5,788 nucleotides of DNA, taken from the NCBI GenBank assembly GCA_005879505.1, contig VBKQ01000197.1, positions 1 through 5,788 on the forward strand, written 5' to 3'. A program made the position numbers and the translations under genes. Below are positions 1-5,788 of the stretch, in pieces (position 1 is the first letter of the stretch; every line of letters begins with the position of its first letter). The stretch is from Deltaproteobacteria bacterium. GTDB taxonomy: Bacteria; Myxococcota; Myxococcia; Myxococcales; 40CM-4-68-19. The notes beneath the pieces are model-generated. The model did not search any database and was not told the DNA's origin. It saw nothing but the letters and a program-made list of their open reading frames with translations.

Positions 1-942
1 CGGGTGCCGGTGACCGTCCAGGTTCTCGATGTACATGCGGGCGACCACGTCGATGTCGGAGTCTGTGTACTCGGAGTGGTCCTTGTAGGTGTAGTCGCCG
101 ACCTCGATCCGCTTCTGCTCGACGCCGTTCACGTAGAGGACGTTCTCGCGGATGTCGATGCGGTCGCCCGGGAGCCCGACCACGCGTTTCACGTAATCGA
201 CGTCGGGATGCTGCGGATTGATGAAGACGACCACGTCGCCGCGCTTCGGCGGCCGCTCCCAGAGCTTGTGCACCCGGCCCGGGTCGGTGAAAGGGATGCG
301 CAGCCCGTAGCTCATCTTGTTCACGAAGATGAAATCCCCGACCAGCAACGTCGGGATCATCGAGCCGGAGGGGATGTGGAACGGCTCGAACACGAACGCG
401 CGCAGGAGCAGCGCGACCAGGATGGCCCCGCCGATGGATTCGGTGTACTCGCGCACCGCGCCCTTGCGCGCGAAGGCGAGGTGCTTGTCGAGTGCTGCGT
501 CGAGCCCTTGGCGCGCTTGCACCGCGGGCATGCCCTGGGGCTTGCCCAGGGCCTCTTCGACGGCCAGGATCGCCTGCTCCACCTCGGCCGCCGCGCCCTC
601 CGGGATCTTGCCGCGGTTGCGGCGCAGCAGCCGGCTCGCGCTGCGGCGCAGCGACCTCGCCTCGTTGCGCGCCCGGTTGCGCACTCCCCATGGGGTCGCC
701 GAACCGATGGTGGAGAGCAGGAAGATCGCCAGGAACACGCAGAGCGAACCGAGGAGGAATTCTTGCCGCCGGAGCAGGTGCTGGGCGACCAGCGCGATCG
801 CCACCGTCCCACCGAGAATGCCGGCGAGCTTGCCGTAGCCGGCGGCCCCGTAGAACGCGAGCGAGCCGCGATCGGCCGCCGAGACCAGCTCCGCTTCCCG
901 CTTCGCCTGCGCCGCGCTGCGCGTCTCCGCCGCCGCCGTCAT
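1..942 (-). CDS. lepB: Signal peptidase I (3' end outside window)
   Basis: Membrane-bound serine protease that cleaves signal peptides from proteins exported by Sec or Tat; the active site faces the periplasm. The window holds the first 314 codons. Family boxes are clear: PSGSM at 191-195 with nucleophile Ser194, then RGDVVVF at 234-240 and YVKRVVGLPGD at 250-260 with general base Lys252. The 58-residue Ser-Lys spacing is close to the 55 of E. coli (Ser90, Lys145). The late GDNRDxS box lies beyond the window. Hydrophobic segments are at about 38-56, 63-80 and 170-187; only the last directly precedes the catalytic domain. The first ~165 residues are therefore an extension with a membrane hairpin and an Arg-rich, probably cytoplasmic helical region (86-165). 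The ATG at 942-940 overlaps the lepA stop in an ATGA, which suggests coupled translation. A GGAGG sits only 1 nt before the ATG. No better in-frame start is visible. Confidence 0.95.
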   Translation of the reverse strand, partial: MTAAAETRSAAQAKREAELVSAADRGSLAFYGAAGYGKLAGILGGTVAIALVAQHLLRRQEFLLGSLCVFLAIFLLSTIGSATPWGVRNRARNEARSLRRSASRLLRRNRGKIPEGAAAEVEQAILAVEEALGKPQGMPAVQARQGLDAALDKHLAFARKGAVREYTESIGGAILVALLLRAFVFEPFHIPSGSMIPTLLVGDFIFVNKMSYGLRIPFTDPGRVHKLWERPPKRGDVVVFINPQHPDVDYVKRVVGLPGDRIDIRENVLYVNGVEQKRIEVGDYTYKDHSEYTDSDIDVVARMYIENLDGHRHP

Positions 943-2747
943 TCCTCCACCCGGAGCACCGCGAGGAACGCTTCCTGCGGGATCTCGATCTGGCCTACCG
1001 ACTTCATCCGCTTCTTGCCTTCCTTCTGCTTCTCGAGGAGCTTGCGCTTGCGGGAGATGTCGCCGCCGTAGCACTTGGCGAGCACGTTCTTGCGCAGCGC
1101 CTTCTGCGTCTCACGGGCGATCACGCGCGAGCCGATGGCGGCCTGGATGGCCACCTCGTACATCTGCTTGGGGATCTCTTCCTTCAGTTTCTCGCAGATG
1201 GCGCGCCCGCGCTGGTAGGCGCGCTCGCGGTGCACGATGGTCGAGAGCGCATCCACCGGCTCGCCATTGATCAAGATGTCGAGCTTCACCAGGTCGGCTT
1301 CCTGGTAGCCCAGCGGTTCGTAGTCGAGCGAGGCGTACCCCCGCGAGATGCTCTTCAGCTTGTCGAAGAAGTCGAACACCACCTCGGCGAGGGGAATCTC
1401 GTAGGTGATCTGCACGCGCTTGGTGCCGATGTACTTGATGTCCTTCTGCAGGCCCCGGCGGTCCTGACAGAGCTGGAGCACGGACCCGACGTACTCGTTG
1501 GGCACGTAGATGTGCGCGAGCAGCATCGGTTCCATCAACTTCTCGATCTCGCCTTCCCCCGGCAGCTTCGCCGGATTGTCCACCGTCAGCTCGCTTCCGT
1601 CCTTCTTCACCACCTTGTAAACCACGGACGGCGCGGTGGTGATCAGATTCAGGTTGTATTCGCGCTCCAGCCGCTCCTGCACGATCTCCATGTGCAGCAA
1701 GCCCAGGTATCCACAGCGGAACCCGAAACCGAGGGCCTGGGAAGTTTCCGGCTCGTAGGTGAAGGCCGAGTCGTTCAGCCGCAGCTTCTCGAGCGCGTCG
1801 CGGGTGTTCTCGTAATCAGCCGAATCGACGGGGAAAATCCCCGAGAACACCATCGGCTTGATCTCCTTGAAGCCCGGGAACGGCTTGTCCGTCGGGCGCT
1901 GGGGGTCGGTCAGGGTGTCGCCCACTTTGGCGTCCTGGATGACCTTCACGTTCGCCACGACGAATCCCACTTCGCCGGCGATCAGCTCGCTCTTTTCCCG
2001 CGCCTTGGGAGCGAATACGCCCGTTTCGCTCACCTCGTACTCCCGGCGGTTGGACATGAACATGATCTTCTGCCGCGGGCGCACCGTGCCCTCGACGATG
2101 CGGACCAGCATGATCACGCCGCGGTAGGAGTCGTACCAGCTGTCGAAGATCAGCGCCTTGAGCGGCGCCGCTGGATCGCCCTTCGGTGGCGGCACGGTGT
2201 GGATGATCTCCTCGAGCAGCTCCTCGATCCCGGTGCCCTCTTTCGCGCTGGTCGGCACGGCCTTGCTCGCGTCGAGACCGATCACCTCCTCGATCTCGCG
2301 GCGCGTTCCCTCCACGTCCGCGCTGGGGAGATCGATCTTGTTGATCACCGGCACGACCGCCAGGTCGTGCTCGAGGGCGAGGTAGACGTTGGCGAGGGTC
2401 TGCGCCTCGACGCCCTGTGACGCGTCGACCACCAGCACCGCTCCCTCGCAAGCGGAGAGGCTTCGCGAGACCTCGTAGGCGAAGTCGACATGGCCTGGAG
2501 TGTCGATCAGGTTGAGCACGTACTCCTTGCCGTCGCGCTTGCTGCGCCAGTTCATGCGCACCGATTGGGCCTTGATGGTGATCCCACGCTCCCGCTCCAG
2601 CTCCATGTTGTCGAGGAACTGGTCGTGCGCCTCGCGCTCGCTCACCGTGCCGGTCTTCTCCAGCAGCCGGTCGGACAGCGTCGATTTGCCGTGATCGATG
2701 TGCGCGATGATGGAGAAGTTGCGCAGCTGCTGGTTCTGCTCAGGCAT
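939..2747 (-). CDS. lepA: Elongation factor 4, ribosome-associated GTPase LepA
   Basis: Translational GTPase of the EF-G-like group; it binds the ribosome and affects translocation or initiation, and its exact role is still debated. The protein is 602 residues, against 599 in E. coli, and looks intact. GTPase motifs: AHIDHGKST at 15-23 (P-loop), RGITI at 54-58 (switch I), DTPGH at 82-86 (switch II) and NKID at 136-139. The LepA-specific C-terminal domain is present: the CYGGDISRKRKLLEKQKEGK region lies just before the end and replaces EF-G domain IV. An in-frame ATG 30 nt further upstream (2777) would add ten residues, but it has no Shine-Dalgarno, whereas the 2747 ATG has GGAAAGGGA at good spacing and gives the usual N-terminus. 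It is followed by lepB with a 4-nt overlap, the same pair and order as the E. coli lep operon. Confidence 0.97.
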   Translation of the reverse strand: MPEQNQQLRNFSIIAHIDHGKSTLSDRLLEKTGTVSEREAHDQFLDNMELERERGITIKAQSVRMNWRSKRDGKEYVLNLIDTPGHVDFAYEVSRSLSACEGAVLVVDASQGVEAQTLANVYLALEHDLAVVPVINKIDLPSADVEGTRREIEEVIGLDASKAVPTSAKEGTGIEELLEEIIHTVPPPKGDPAAPLKALIFDSWYDSYRGVIMLVRIVEGTVRPRQKIMFMSNRREYEVSETGVFAPKAREKSELIAGEVGFVVANVKVIQDAKVGDTLTDPQRPTDKPFPGFKEIKPMVFSGIFPVDSADYENTRDALEKLRLNDSAFTYEPETSQALGFGFRCGYLGLLHMEIVQERLEREYNLNLITTAPSVVYKVVKKDGSELTVDNPAKLPGEGEIEKLMEPMLLAHIYVPNEYVGSVLQLCQDRRGLQKDIKYIGTKRVQITYEIPLAEVVFDFFDKLKSISRGYASLDYEPLGYQEADLVKLDILINGEPVDALSTIVHRERAYQRGRAICEKLKEEIPKQMYEVAIQAAIGSRVIARETQKALRKNVLAKCYGGDISRKRKLLEKQKEGKKRMKSVGQIEIPQEAFLAVLRVEE

Positions 2748-2811
2748 CGTCCCTTTCCGGGAGGCGGGGGATAACATGCGATGCCGCGACGCACAACGCG
2801 CCCGGAGCCAT
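2748..2811 (-). other. Intergenic gap between the decarboxylase gene and lepA
   Basis: This 64-nt stretch is the only real gap in the window. It holds the lepA ribosome binding site. An imperfect GC-rich inverted repeat straddles the upstream stop codon: CCGGAGC at 2802-2808 against GCTCCCGG at 2823-2830, seven pairs with one bulged base and a loop of about 14 nt. No T-run follows it in the transcribed direction, so it is not a convincing intrinsic terminator. I see no well-spaced -35/-10 pair. A promoter for lepA-lepB could still lie here or inside the upstream gene. Confidence 0.35.
2750..2758 (-). promoter_or_regulatory. Ribosome binding site of lepA
   Basis: Reads GGAAAGGGA on the minus strand, ending 2 nt before the ATG at 2747; the GGAAAGG core is about 4 nt away. 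It is purine-rich and partly complementary to the 16S rRNA 3' end. It decides the lepA start in favour of 2747 over the upstream ATG at 2777. Confidence 0.5.
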
Positions 2812-3750
2812 CTATGGGCCGAGCTCCCGGCGGAAGTACGCCACCGTGGGCTTCAGCCCTTCTTCCAGCTCGACCTTCGGCTCCCATCCGAGCAGCGTGC
2901 GCGCGCGCGTGATGTCGGGCCGGCGCTGCTTCGGGTCGTTCTCCGGTAGGGGGCGCACGGATCGGACGCGGCCGCCGCCGCCCACCACCTTCCGGGTGGT
3001 CTCGGCGAGCTCGATCAGCGTCATCTCGCGAGGATTGCCCAGGTTCACCGGCTGCGAGTCGCCTTTCGCGAGCAGGGCGAGGAGCCCCGCGACCAGGTCG
3101 TCGACGTAGCAGAAGCTGCGGGTCTGCGTGCCGTCGCCGAAGACGGTGAAGTCCTCGCCGCGCAGCGCCTGGGCGACGAAGGTCGGGACCACCCGCCCGT
3201 CGTCGGCGCGCATGCGCGGGCCATAGGTGTTGAAGATCCGGGCTAGCCGCACCGGCAGACCAAGCACCCGCGCGTACGAGGTGGTGAGCGCCTCGGCGAA
3301 GCGCTTCGCTTCGTCATAGCAGGCGCGCGGGCCGATGGGATTGACGTTTCCGAAGTAGTCCTCGCGCTGCGGGTGCTCGAGGGGATCGCCGTAGACCTCC
3401 GAAGTGCTGGCGTGCACAAACGTCGCGCCCAGGCGGCGCGCGAGATCGAGCGCATTGCGCGTGCCGAGCGAGCCGACGTCCAATGTCTCCAGCGGCAGCT
3501 TCTCGTAGTCGATCGGGGACGCCGGCGAGGCCAGGTTGAACACGGCAGCCGCCTGCCCCTGCAGCGGGATGGGCCGGCAGATGTCGTGCTCCACGAACGC
3601 ATACCGCGGGTTGGCGCGCTGGCGCTCGGCGTTGTCGCGGCGTCCGGTGAGCAGGTTGTCGACCGACACCACCTCGTCACCGCGCTCGAGCAGCCGATCG
3701 ACGAGATGGCTGCCGATGAAGCCGGCCCCGCCCAGCACGATCGAGCGCAT
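2812..3750 (-). CDS. UDP-glucuronate decarboxylase (UXS-type SDR), makes UDP-xylose
   Basis: Cytoplasmic extended short-chain dehydrogenase/reductase, predicted to convert UDP-glucuronate to UDP-xylose and CO2 using bound NAD+. The 312-residue protein spans the whole family fold. Seen: the nucleotide-binding GGAGFIG at 7-13; an acidic residue after strand 2 (Asp31); the UXS hallmark ASPASP at 74-79; catalytic Thr116, Ser117 and Glu118; YDEAK with Tyr145 and Lys149; RIFNTYGPR at 171-179; and GDGTQTRSF at 205-213. The ASPASP and NPIG-R-CYDE context fits UXS rather than RmlB or GalE, though a related activity such as a 4-epimerase cannot be fully excluded. The ATG at 3750 has GGAAGGG 7 nt upstream; a GTG directly before it (3753) would add one residue. 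The start overlaps the cupin stop by 1 nt (TGATG), so translation is probably coupled. UDP-xylose would feed lipopolysaccharide, capsule or other surface glycan; no glycosyltransferase or UDP-glucose dehydrogenase is in the window. Confidence 0.9.
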   Translation of the reverse strand: MRSIVLGGAGFIGSHLVDRLLERGDEVVSVDNLLTGRRDNAERQRANPRYAFVEHDICRPIPLQGQAAAVFNLASPASPIDYEKLPLETLDVGSLGTRNALDLARRLGATFVHASTSEVYGDPLEHPQREDYFGNVNPIGPRACYDEAKRFAEALTTSYARVLGLPVRLARIFNTYGPRMRADDGRVVPTFVAQALRGEDFTVFGDGTQTRSFCYVDDLVAGLLALLAKGDSQPVNLGNPREMTLIELAETTRKVVGGGGRVRSVRPLPENDPKQRRPDITRARTLLGWEPKVELEEGLKPTVAYFRRELGP

Positions 3751-4109
3751 CACTTCGCCCTTCCATACCGGTCCTCGAGGCGGACGACGTCGTCCAACTC
3801 CGGCGTCGACGCTTCCAGCACGTCGCAGTCGGTCTGCGCGATCATCCGGTGACGCAGGAGCGGCGTGACGTGGAACGACTCGCCAGGCCCGAGCACGCGT
3901 TCTTCGAGCGCCGCGCCTTCTTCGCCGGTCTGGAGCCGGACGGTGCCGGCGAGCACGTGCAGCGTCTCGTCCTTGCGCTGGTGGTACTGCAAGCTCAGGG
4001 CATGCCCCTTGCCGATGTGGAGGATCTTCCCCACGTAACGATCGGTCCGCGCCCAGATGAGCTCGTATCCCCAGGGCTTTTCGATGCGGACGGGCTTGAT
4101 CGAAGGCAT
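3750..4109 (-). CDS. Single-domain cupin, mannose-6-phosphate isomerase type II-like
   Basis: A small 119-residue beta-barrel protein, the size of one cupin domain. It resembles the C-terminal isomerase domain of bifunctional mannose-6-phosphate isomerase/GDP-mannose pyrophosphorylases: KPWGYE at 11-16, LSLQYH at 38-43, a DETLHVLAG stretch at 47-55, PGESFHV at 75-81 with His87 after it, and a STPELDDVVRLEDRYGR end at 101-117. Probable metal ligands are His43, Glu48 and His87. The second His of the usual HxH motif is Arg45, so metal binding or catalysis may differ from true isomerases. The substrate is unknown; the next gene acts on a nucleotide sugar, which makes a sugar-related role plausible but is inference only. 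The ATG lies 1 nt after the SPOR gene stop with no strong ribosome binding site, suggesting translational coupling; its own stop overlaps the decarboxylase start. Confidence 0.85.
   Translation of the reverse strand: MPSIKPVRIEKPWGYELIWARTDRYVGKILHIGKGHALSLQYHQRKDETLHVLAGTVRLQTGEEGAALEERVLGPGESFHVTPLLRHRMIAQTDCDVLEASTPELDDVVRLEDRYGRAK
3758..3764 (-). promoter_or_regulatory. Ribosome binding site of the UDP-glucuronate decarboxylase gene
   Basis: GGAAGGG on the minus strand, inside the last codons of the cupin gene. Its spacing is 7 nt to the ATG at 3750 and 4 nt to the adjacent GTG at 3753, which favours the ATG. Confidence 0.55.
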
Positions 4110-4110
4110 G

Positions 4111-4800
4111 TCAGTGGGTCGGCATCACGACTGCGGCCGTGCGCAGCTCGCGCTCCACGTCCTTGCGGAATCGGTTGGCGGAGTCCTTGTCCTGAAAGGC
4201 GCCGACGCGCACCCGGTACCAGGTGCCCTTGGGCCCGAGGTTCGCTTCGACGACGTACGGCTTGAGCCCGGCGCCGCGCGCCTTCCCTTCCAGACGAGCG
4301 GCCTCGCCGCGCTCCCGCGAAGCCCCCACCTGCACGGTGTACTCGCCAACGTCGCGCGGCGGGGGCGTAAGCGCGGCCATGGCAGCCGGAGGTATCTGAA
4401 GAGCACGCGGCGGCGGTGGAACCACGGTCGCGGCGCGCGGAGTGGAGGCCACCACGGTGCGGACGGGTTCAGACTTCTGTGCGCCTTGGGGTCGATCGGC
4501 TGCTGCGCCTGCCGCGGGCGTCGCCGCGGCCTCCGGAGCGGGAGCAGGCGCTTTCGTCCGAACGTCGGCGTGGAATGCCCGGGCGTCGAGCGCCGCGAGG
4601 TCATCGACGAGGTCGGGTGGCCCCTGGACCGACGCGGCCTTGCGTCCGATCATCACGCCCAACGAGAAGACGGTCCCGAGCAGGAGCAACGCGCAGACGG
4701 CCAGCGCGATCGCCCGCCGTCCGTCGACGGAATCCTCGATCTTCTCGCGCAGCCTCTGCACCTCGCGCGGGTGTACCAGACGCGACCCGGTCGCCGCCAC
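4111..4800 (-). CDS. SPOR-domain inner-membrane protein
   Basis: Predicted bitopic envelope protein of 229 residues. Layout: a short charged cytoplasmic N-terminus (1-29); one hydrophobic segment (about 30-51, flanked by Arg); an Ala/Pro-rich periplasmic linker (about 83-151); and a C-terminal SPOR domain (about 153-229). The SPOR domain shows YTVQVGA at its start and WYRVRVGAF before its last helix, the two beta-strand signatures of the fold. SPOR domains bind glycan strands lacking stem peptides at division septa, so a role in division or wall remodelling is likely; the specific partner cannot be read from sequence. The GTG at 4800 is chosen because it lies 4 nt after the argS stop with AGGAAG 9 nt upstream; an ATG at 4872 would force a 68-nt overlap with argS and add an atypical N-terminus. 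Its stop is 1 nt before the cupin ATG. Confidence 0.88.
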   Translation of the reverse strand: MAATGSRLVHPREVQRLREKIEDSVDGRRAIALAVCALLLLGTVFSLGVMIGRKAASVQGPPDLVDDLAALDARAFHADVRTKAPAPAPEAAATPAAGAAADRPQGAQKSEPVRTVVASTPRAATVVPPPPRALQIPPAAMAALTPPPRDVGEYTVQVGASRERGEAARLEGKARGAGLKPYVVEANLGPKGTWYRVRVGAFQDKDSANRFRKDVERELRTAAVVMPTH

Positions 4801-4804
4801 TTCT

Positions 4805-5788
4805 TCAGTCTTCCTCTGCCGCCGGAGCGTCCATGCGCTCGGGCGCGGATACGCCGAGCACCGCCAGGGCATTGGCCAGCGTCTGTTTCACCGCCCAGAT
4901 GAGATACAGCCTTGCGGCGGTCTTGCGCTCGTCCCCCGAGATCACCCGCTCGGTCTTCTTGTACTTCGTGTAATAGCCGTGGAACTGCGCGATGGTTTCC
5001 TGGAGATAGAAGACCACCTTGTGCGGCTCGAGCGCCGCGGCGGCATGTGCGATCAGCTCGGGAAACTGCAGGATGCGCTTGATCAGGTCGATCTCTTCTG
5101 GGAGCTGCAGCGCGCCCATCGCCTCCGGATCCCAGCGCGGTTCGACGCCCTTCTCCTCGCGCGCCCGGCGCAGGATCGCCGCGCAGCGGGCATGGCCGTA
5201 CTGGACGTAGAAGACGGGATTGGTGTTGTCGCGCTTCTGCGCGAGTCCCAGGTCGAAGTCCAGCGCCATGTCCGAGCGGCGCAGGAGGAAGAAGACGCGG
5301 GTCGCGTCGGGGCCGGCCGTCTCGAGCAGCTCGCGCAAGGTGACGAAGTTCGCCGCGCGCTTGCTCATCCGGTACGGCTGGCCGTCCTTCATCAGATTGA
5401 CGAGCTGGAAGAGGATCACCTCCAGCTCGCCGCCCATCGCGGCCACCACCGCCTTCATCCGCGAGATGTAGCCGCCGTGATCCGCGCCCCAGACGTCGAT
5501 CAGGCGCCGGTAACCGCGGGAGAGCTTGTCGAAGTGATACGCCACGTCGGCCGCGAAGTAGGTGGGCTCGCCGTTCGTCTTCAAGAGGGGGCGATCGCGA
5601 TCGTCCCCGAATCGGGTCGTCTTCACCACCTTGAGCGGCTGCGGAACGTACTCCTCCTCGTCGATGTCGACGCCCTTCGGCGGCGGCAGCACCTCCATCG
5701 CCGTCATGCCCTTTTCCTCGAGCAGGCGGATGGCCGCTGAGAGCCGGTCCTGGTCGTGGAGGAGCTTTTCGCTGAAGAAGCTGTCGAA
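4805..5788 (-). CDS. argS: Arginyl-tRNA synthetase (5' end outside window)
   Basis: Class I aminoacyl-tRNA synthetase that charges tRNA-Arg in the cytoplasm. The window holds the last 327 codons; the reading frame stays open to the window edge and continues upstream of the in-frame ATG at 5707, which is internal, not a start. Visible-residue numbering: a YFAADVAYH strand at 77-85; WGADHGGY at 100-107; the signature loop RMSKRAANFVTL at 140-151 (KMSKS-type motif with Arg in place of the first Lys); and the DALR anticodon-binding domain from about NPVFYVQYGHAR (180-191) onward. The HIGH motif and the N-terminal tRNA D-loop-binding domain are outside. ArgS proteins commonly end at or near a VSAPERM-type sequence; here eight more, mostly acidic residues (DAPAAEED) follow it. 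The stop is 4 nt before the SPOR gene start. Confidence 0.96.
   Translation of the reverse strand, partial: FDSFFSEKLLHDQDRLSAAIRLLEEKGMTAMEVLPPPKGVDIDEEEYVPQPLKVVKTTRFGDDRDRPLLKTNGEPTYFAADVAYHFDKLSRGYRRLIDVWGADHGGYISRMKAVVAAMGGELEVILFQLVNLMKDGQPYRMSKRAANFVTLRELLETAGPDATRVFFLLRRSDMALDFDLGLAQKRDNTNPVFYVQYGHARCAAILRRAREEKGVEPRWDPEAMGALQLPEEIDLIKRILQFPELIAHAAAALEPHKVVFYLQETIAQFHGYYTKYKKTERVISGDERKTAARLYLIWAVKQTLANALAVLGVSAPERMDAPAAEED
4810..4815 (-). promoter_or_regulatory. Ribosome binding site of the SPOR-domain gene
   Basis: AGGAAG on the minus strand within the last codons of argS, 9 nt before the GTG at 4800. It supports the GTG start and coupling to argS translation. Confidence 0.45.

Noticed and set aside
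4..1071. A 355-codon plus-strand frame at the left edge
   Set aside because: It covers the antisense of lepB, whose catalytic boxes are unmistakable on the minus strand; its own translation is biased and featureless.
492..2420. A 642-codon open frame on the plus strand, antisense to lepB and lepA
   Set aside because: It lies opposite two strongly recognisable genes, its translation is low-complexity and rich in Arg, His, Leu, Ala and Asp, and it matches no family I know. Long antisense frames are expected in GC-rich DNA, where stop codons are rare.
2748..2777. Upstream in-frame ATG for lepA at 2777
   Set aside because: There is no Shine-Dalgarno before it, and it would add ten residues absent from typical LepA N-termini; the ATG at 2747 has a purine-rich site at suitable spacing.
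2771..2796. Possible promoter for lepA (TTGTGC and TGTTAT on the minus strand)
   Set aside because: The spacer is only 14 nt and the -35 match is weak (three of six), so it is not better than chance.
4801..4872. ATG start for the SPOR gene at 4872
   Set aside because: It would overlap argS by 68 nt, and the added residues are an out-of-frame reading of the argS end; the GTG at 4800 has good spacing and context.
5590..5604. Repeated GATCGC palindromic bases
   Set aside because: They fall in argS codons for alternating Asp and Arg, so the protein sequence explains them; there is no array or second copy nearby.
4442..5740. A 432-codon open frame on the plus strand, antisense to argS and the SPOR gene
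   Set aside because: It is a compositional shadow of well-supported minus-strand genes, with no recognisable domain and no ribosome binding site I could credit.

Overview
The window is a compact, GC-rich stretch of bacterial chromosome in which all six recognisable genes lie on the minus strand, so transcription runs from high to low coordinates. In transcription order they are: argS (arginyl-tRNA synthetase, 5' end outside the window); a single-pass SPOR-domain envelope protein; a small mannose-6-phosphate-isomerase-like cupin; a UDP-glucuronate decarboxylase of the UXS type; lepA (elongation factor 4); and lepB (signal peptidase I, 3' end outside the window). The strong G/C bias at third codon positions, the protein sequences and the mix of genes suggest a free-living proteobacterium-like Gram-negative, most likely a deltaproteobacterium or myxobacterium (Anaeromyxobacter-like). 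That placement is inference; no rRNA or other marker is present.

Layout: argS ends at 4805. The SPOR gene starts 4 nt later at a GTG (4800) and ends at 4111. The cupin starts 1 nt later (4109), and its stop overlaps the decarboxylase start at 3750. After the decarboxylase stop (2812) comes the only real gap, 64 nt, and then lepA (2747 to 939). The lepA stop overlaps the lepB start by 4 nt (ATGA). The spacing supports two tightly coupled blocks, argS-SPOR-cupin-UXS and lepA-lepB, probably read as one transcript. No convincing terminator or promoter separates them.

How the genes work together: argS and lepA serve translation, and lepB removes signal peptides from exported proteins. lepA-lepB is the same pair and order as the classical lep operon of Escherichia coli. 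The three genes in between look like envelope functions: a peptidoglycan-binding SPOR protein, an enzyme making UDP-xylose for surface glycans, and a cupin that may act on a sugar or sugar nucleotide. The set therefore joins housekeeping genes to cell-surface genes. I see no mobile element, CRISPR array, RNA gene, integrase or defence system, and nothing I would call a new biological system. The most notable points are the long N-terminal extension of LepB, the variant metal-site motif of the cupin, and the envelope genes inserted between argS and lepA.
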